Assembly (NCBI RefSeq): GCF_028610675.1
Contig: NZ_JAQQWS010000004.1
Coordinates: forward strand, 248,001-312,000
DNA: 64,000 nucleotides
Direction: 5' to 3'
Origin: Alkalihalobacillus pseudalcaliphilus
GTDB lineage: Bacteria; Bacillota; Bacilli; Bacillales; Bacillaceae_D
Shown here: piece by piece, positions 62,127 to 64,000 of the stretch
Numbering within the stretch: the stretch's first letter is position 1
Layout of the letters: each line of letters begins with the position of its first letter
Made by a program: the position numbers and the translations under genes
Notes under the pieces: model-generated
Told to the model about the DNA's origin: nothing
The model's database searches: none
What the model saw: the letters and a program-made list of their open reading frames with translations, nothing else

Positions 62127-63029
62127 ATGAAAAAAGTTGTCATTACTGGAGGATTAGGGTTTATTGGTTTTCACCTAAGCCAAAGACTTTTGGAAAATGG
62201 ATACGAGGTGATTGCGATTGATGAGAGACAAGTTGATCGTCAAAAAGAACGGGAAGAAATGCAGATGCGGTTAGGTAGGAATGCTTTATATAAACTTATT
62301 GAAGAGAAAATAGAAGAGGTTGATTTGAAGGAAGTAATAAATGATGCAGATGTTGTTTTCCATTTTGCGGCCTTAACCAAACATGATAATAAGTGGCCGA
62401 GGCTTCAGGAAGTCATCAGTCGCAATGTTTTATTAACGAAAGAGGTCATCAAAAATATGTCTAAATCGTCACGATTCATTTTTCCTTCTACTGTGCAGGT
62501 ATATGGGGAAAGACCTGGACTTATTACTGAAAAAACCCCCACTAATCCCACGACCGCATACGGAATAACGAAATTAGCCAGTGAAACATTAATTATGAAA
62601 TTGGCAAATGAGCTTGATCTTTCCTATCTCATTTTTCGATTGCCAACTATATATGGTCCGTTTCAGCGAACAGATATGACTTATCAGCAATTTTTAAATG
62701 GGGTTGAACAACCGAATATGGATCGCTCACAAATGGATGTTGTATATATTGATGATGTTATTGATGCATTCATGTTAAGTGTGACTACATCACATACAAA
62801 TGAAATTTTCCACATTGCGACGGGAAAATTAGGAGAGTGGCAGCGTGGGGTTGAGTTGTTAGGGCATAAATGGACGGCAAAGAGTGGATTCAAAACAACA
62901 CTATCCACTGAAAAGGCGAAGCAATTACTAGGGTTTGAAGTTCAAACAAGCTTAGAAGAAGGAATACAAAAACAAGTAGAGCATGAAAAGCAGATGAATC
63001 AAAATAACTGGTCAAGTGATTCTGATTAA
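62127..63029 (+). CDS. NAD-dependent epimerase/dehydratase
   Basis: 300 residues of the extended short-chain dehydrogenase family. NAD loop TGGLGFIG (7-14), catalytic Ser/Thr in PSTVQVYGERPG and Tyr-xxx-Lys in AYGITKLASE. Substrate probably a nucleotide sugar, not determinable. TAGGAGGAG precedes the ATG at 62127. Stands alone, so a link to a polysaccharide cluster is not evident. Confidence 0.88.
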   Translation: MKKVVITGGLGFIGFHLSQRLLENGYEVIAIDERQVDRQKEREEMQMRLGRNALYKLIEEKIEEVDLKEVINDADVVFHFAALTKHDNKWPRLQEVISRNVLLTKEVIKNMSKSSRFIFPSTVQVYGERPGLITEKTPTNPTTAYGITKLASETLIMKLANELDLSYLIFRLPTIYGPFQRTDMTYQQFLNGVEQPNMDRSQMDVVYIDDVIDAFMLSVTTSHTNEIFHIATGKLGEWQRGVELLGHKWTAKSGFKTTLSTEKAKQLLGFEVQTSLEEGIQKQVEHEKQMNQNNWSSDSD

Positions 63030-63033
63030 ATAG

Positions 63034-63071
63034 AGGGTGTGATAAGCTACTGTGAAAGCTTATTACACCCT
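63034..63071 (+). terminator. Terminator after the epimerase gene
   Basis: AGGGTGTGATAAGCT (63034-63048) pairs with AGCTTATTACACCCT (63057-63071) with one G-U pair, then ATTGTTT. Confidence 0.75.
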
Positions 63072-63205
63072 ATTGTTTAACCACTTTCCTACTCAACTAT
63101 CAGGTGGTGAAAAACATATCCTATCCTTTTTTTTGGACAGGTTTTTTCTTTTGAGCCAAAAGTAATCTCATTATATAGAGATAATCGATGTTTGTATGAG
63201 AAACC

Positions 63206-63236
63206 AAGCCCCTAATCGCAAATTGATTGGGGACTT
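63206..63236 (-). terminator. Possible terminator of prfC
   Basis: AAGCCCCTAATC and GATTGGGGACTT form an imperfect stem just past the prfC stop. The U tract on the minus strand is weak (GGTTTCTC). Confidence 0.45.
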
Positions 63237-63247
63237 GTTCGTTCTCA

Positions 63248-64000
63248 TTACTTCTTCTTCACAAACGAATTCTCAAAGAAATCAAGCTCTGGATATTTGT
63301 CCATGGCTGTACGCATTTGGAAATCATTTTCAAATAAAACGACGATGCGTCCATCGCGGTCGGTGACGAGGTTTCGTTGCGTATTTTTAAATTTCTCCAT
63401 CGCTTTTTCTTCGCCGTTTACCCATCGTGCAAAAGAGAACGGTAATCTTTCAAGTTGGATGTCAACATGGTATTCGTTTTTTAGGCGGTGCTCTAATACT
63501 TCAAATTGCAGGACACCGACAACTCCAACAATTTGCTTTTCAACATAGCTGTTGTACGTTTTGAAGAGCTGAATGGCACCTTCTTCTGTCAACTGATGTA
63601 GACCTTTTTCATAGGATTTATGCTTTAATGCTTCCTTCACCGTTATTGCATTAAAATGTTCAGGAGAGAAATGTGGCATTTCATCAAATTCAAAAGCTGA
63701 ACCTGTGACAAGTGTATCGCCAATACGTAAATTACCTGGATCAAATAACCCGATAATATCACCTGCATAAGCTTCATCGACTAAACTACGGCTTTGAGCT
63801 AAAAATTGTGTAGGTTGAGCTAATTTTAAATTTTTCCCGATGCGGACATGCTTAACTGTCATACCACGTTCGAACTTACCAGACGTGATGCGTAAAAACG
63901 CAATACGGTCACGGTGGGCAGGGTTCATATTCGCTTGGATTTTAAAGATAAAGCCAGAAAATCCGTCATGCTCAAATGGATTCACTTCGCCATTTGTACT
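63248..64000 (-). CDS. prfC: Peptide chain release factor 3, C-terminal part (runs off the window)
   Basis: 251 residues are visible and the frame stays open to the right edge. The sequence FIFKIQANMNPAHRDRIAFLRITSGKFERGM is the domain II start of RF3, followed by the RF3 C-terminal domain with VGVVGVLQFEVLEHRLKNEY. RF3 is a GTPase that recycles RF1/RF2; its G domain lies beyond 64000. An internal GTG at 63985 is not a start. Confidence 0.92.
   Translation of the reverse strand, partial: STNGEVNPFEHDGFSGFIFKIQANMNPAHRDRIAFLRITSGKFERGMTVKHVRIGKNLKLAQPTQFLAQSRSLVDEAYAGDIIGLFDPGNLRIGDTLVTGSAFEFDEMPHFSPEHFNAITVKEALKHKSYEKGLHQLTEEGAIQLFKTYNSYVEKQIVGVVGVLQFEVLEHRLKNEYHVDIQLERLPFSFARWVNGEEKAMEKFKNTQRNLVTDRDGRIVVLFENDFQMRTAMDKYPELDFFENSFVKKK

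Overview
The window is a low-GC Firmicute chromosome segment, clearly Bacillaceae. The evidence is strong AGGAGG-type ribosome binding sites, lipobox lipoproteins, the pst-phoU and argCJBD-carAB-argF-yjzC gene orders, and small Bacillus-type proteins (YisL, IDEAL-domain, YjzC, Lmo0937-like). The exported lipoproteins have very acidic stretches after the lipid cysteine, as is common in alkaliphilic or salt-tolerant bacilli. Species cannot be fixed from the sequence. No rRNA, tRNA, CRISPR array, prophage or transposase gene was seen.

Layout. 1-5.1 kb: PhoP-type box, then pstS-pstC-pstA-pstB-phoU (phosphate uptake). 5.1-8.1 kb: repeats with a 100-N assembly gap, arginase and yisL. 8.2-14.9 kb: an ElaA-like acetyltransferase followed by a divergent AddB/AddA-type helicase-nuclease pair. 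15.2-18.7 kb (minus strand): phnD-phnC-phnE-phnE (phosphonate-type importer), divergent from a HAD hydrolase. 20.3-23.2 kb: a compact cheA-cheW-cheY cluster. 23.8-28 kb: small genes, including one behind a perfect LexA-type palindrome, plus an arginine-deiminase-fold hydrolase. 28.5-33.6 kb: maltodextrin-type importer genes and a LacI-family regulator with LacI/CcpA-like operators. 34.2-38.7 kb: AI-2E-type transporter, rhodanese, and a YitV-YitT-BsuPI cluster. 39-43.4 kb (minus): SNF2 helicase and partner. 43.7-48 kb: azlCD with an XRE-cupin regulator, an acetyltransferase and a Cof phosphatase. 48.3-49.8 kb: ctaG and a SCO protein (cytochrome oxidase assembly). 50.1-60.1 kb: the complete ornithine-to-citrulline arginine operon with its own carbamoyl-phosphate synthase. 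61.3-64 kb: an orphan hydrolase-like gene, an epimerase and the C-terminal part of prfC.

The most unusual content is not protein-coding. About twelve intergenic sites carry pieces of one modular repeat family. A recurring head hairpin of about 62 bp (starting ACTTTCATACAAAA, ending ATGAAAGT) is followed by one of several bodies: a structured GC-rich block, a 52-bp tandem hairpin array, a short conserved block or a 51-bp tandem array. The element usually closes with the same ACTTTCATACAAAA. No copy interrupts a gene, but two lie inside operons (pstA-pstB and argJ-argB).

How the genes fit together: pst and phn would both serve phosphorus scavenging and both have PhoP-like boxes. The mal genes import maltodextrins under LacI/CcpA control but lack their own ATPase gene here. 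The arg operon makes arginine under a probable AhrC/ArgR box, while arginase and the YkgA-like enzyme act on arginine or related compounds. Motif, terminator and promoter calls were made by eye. Family names come from recognising the sequences, not from database searches.
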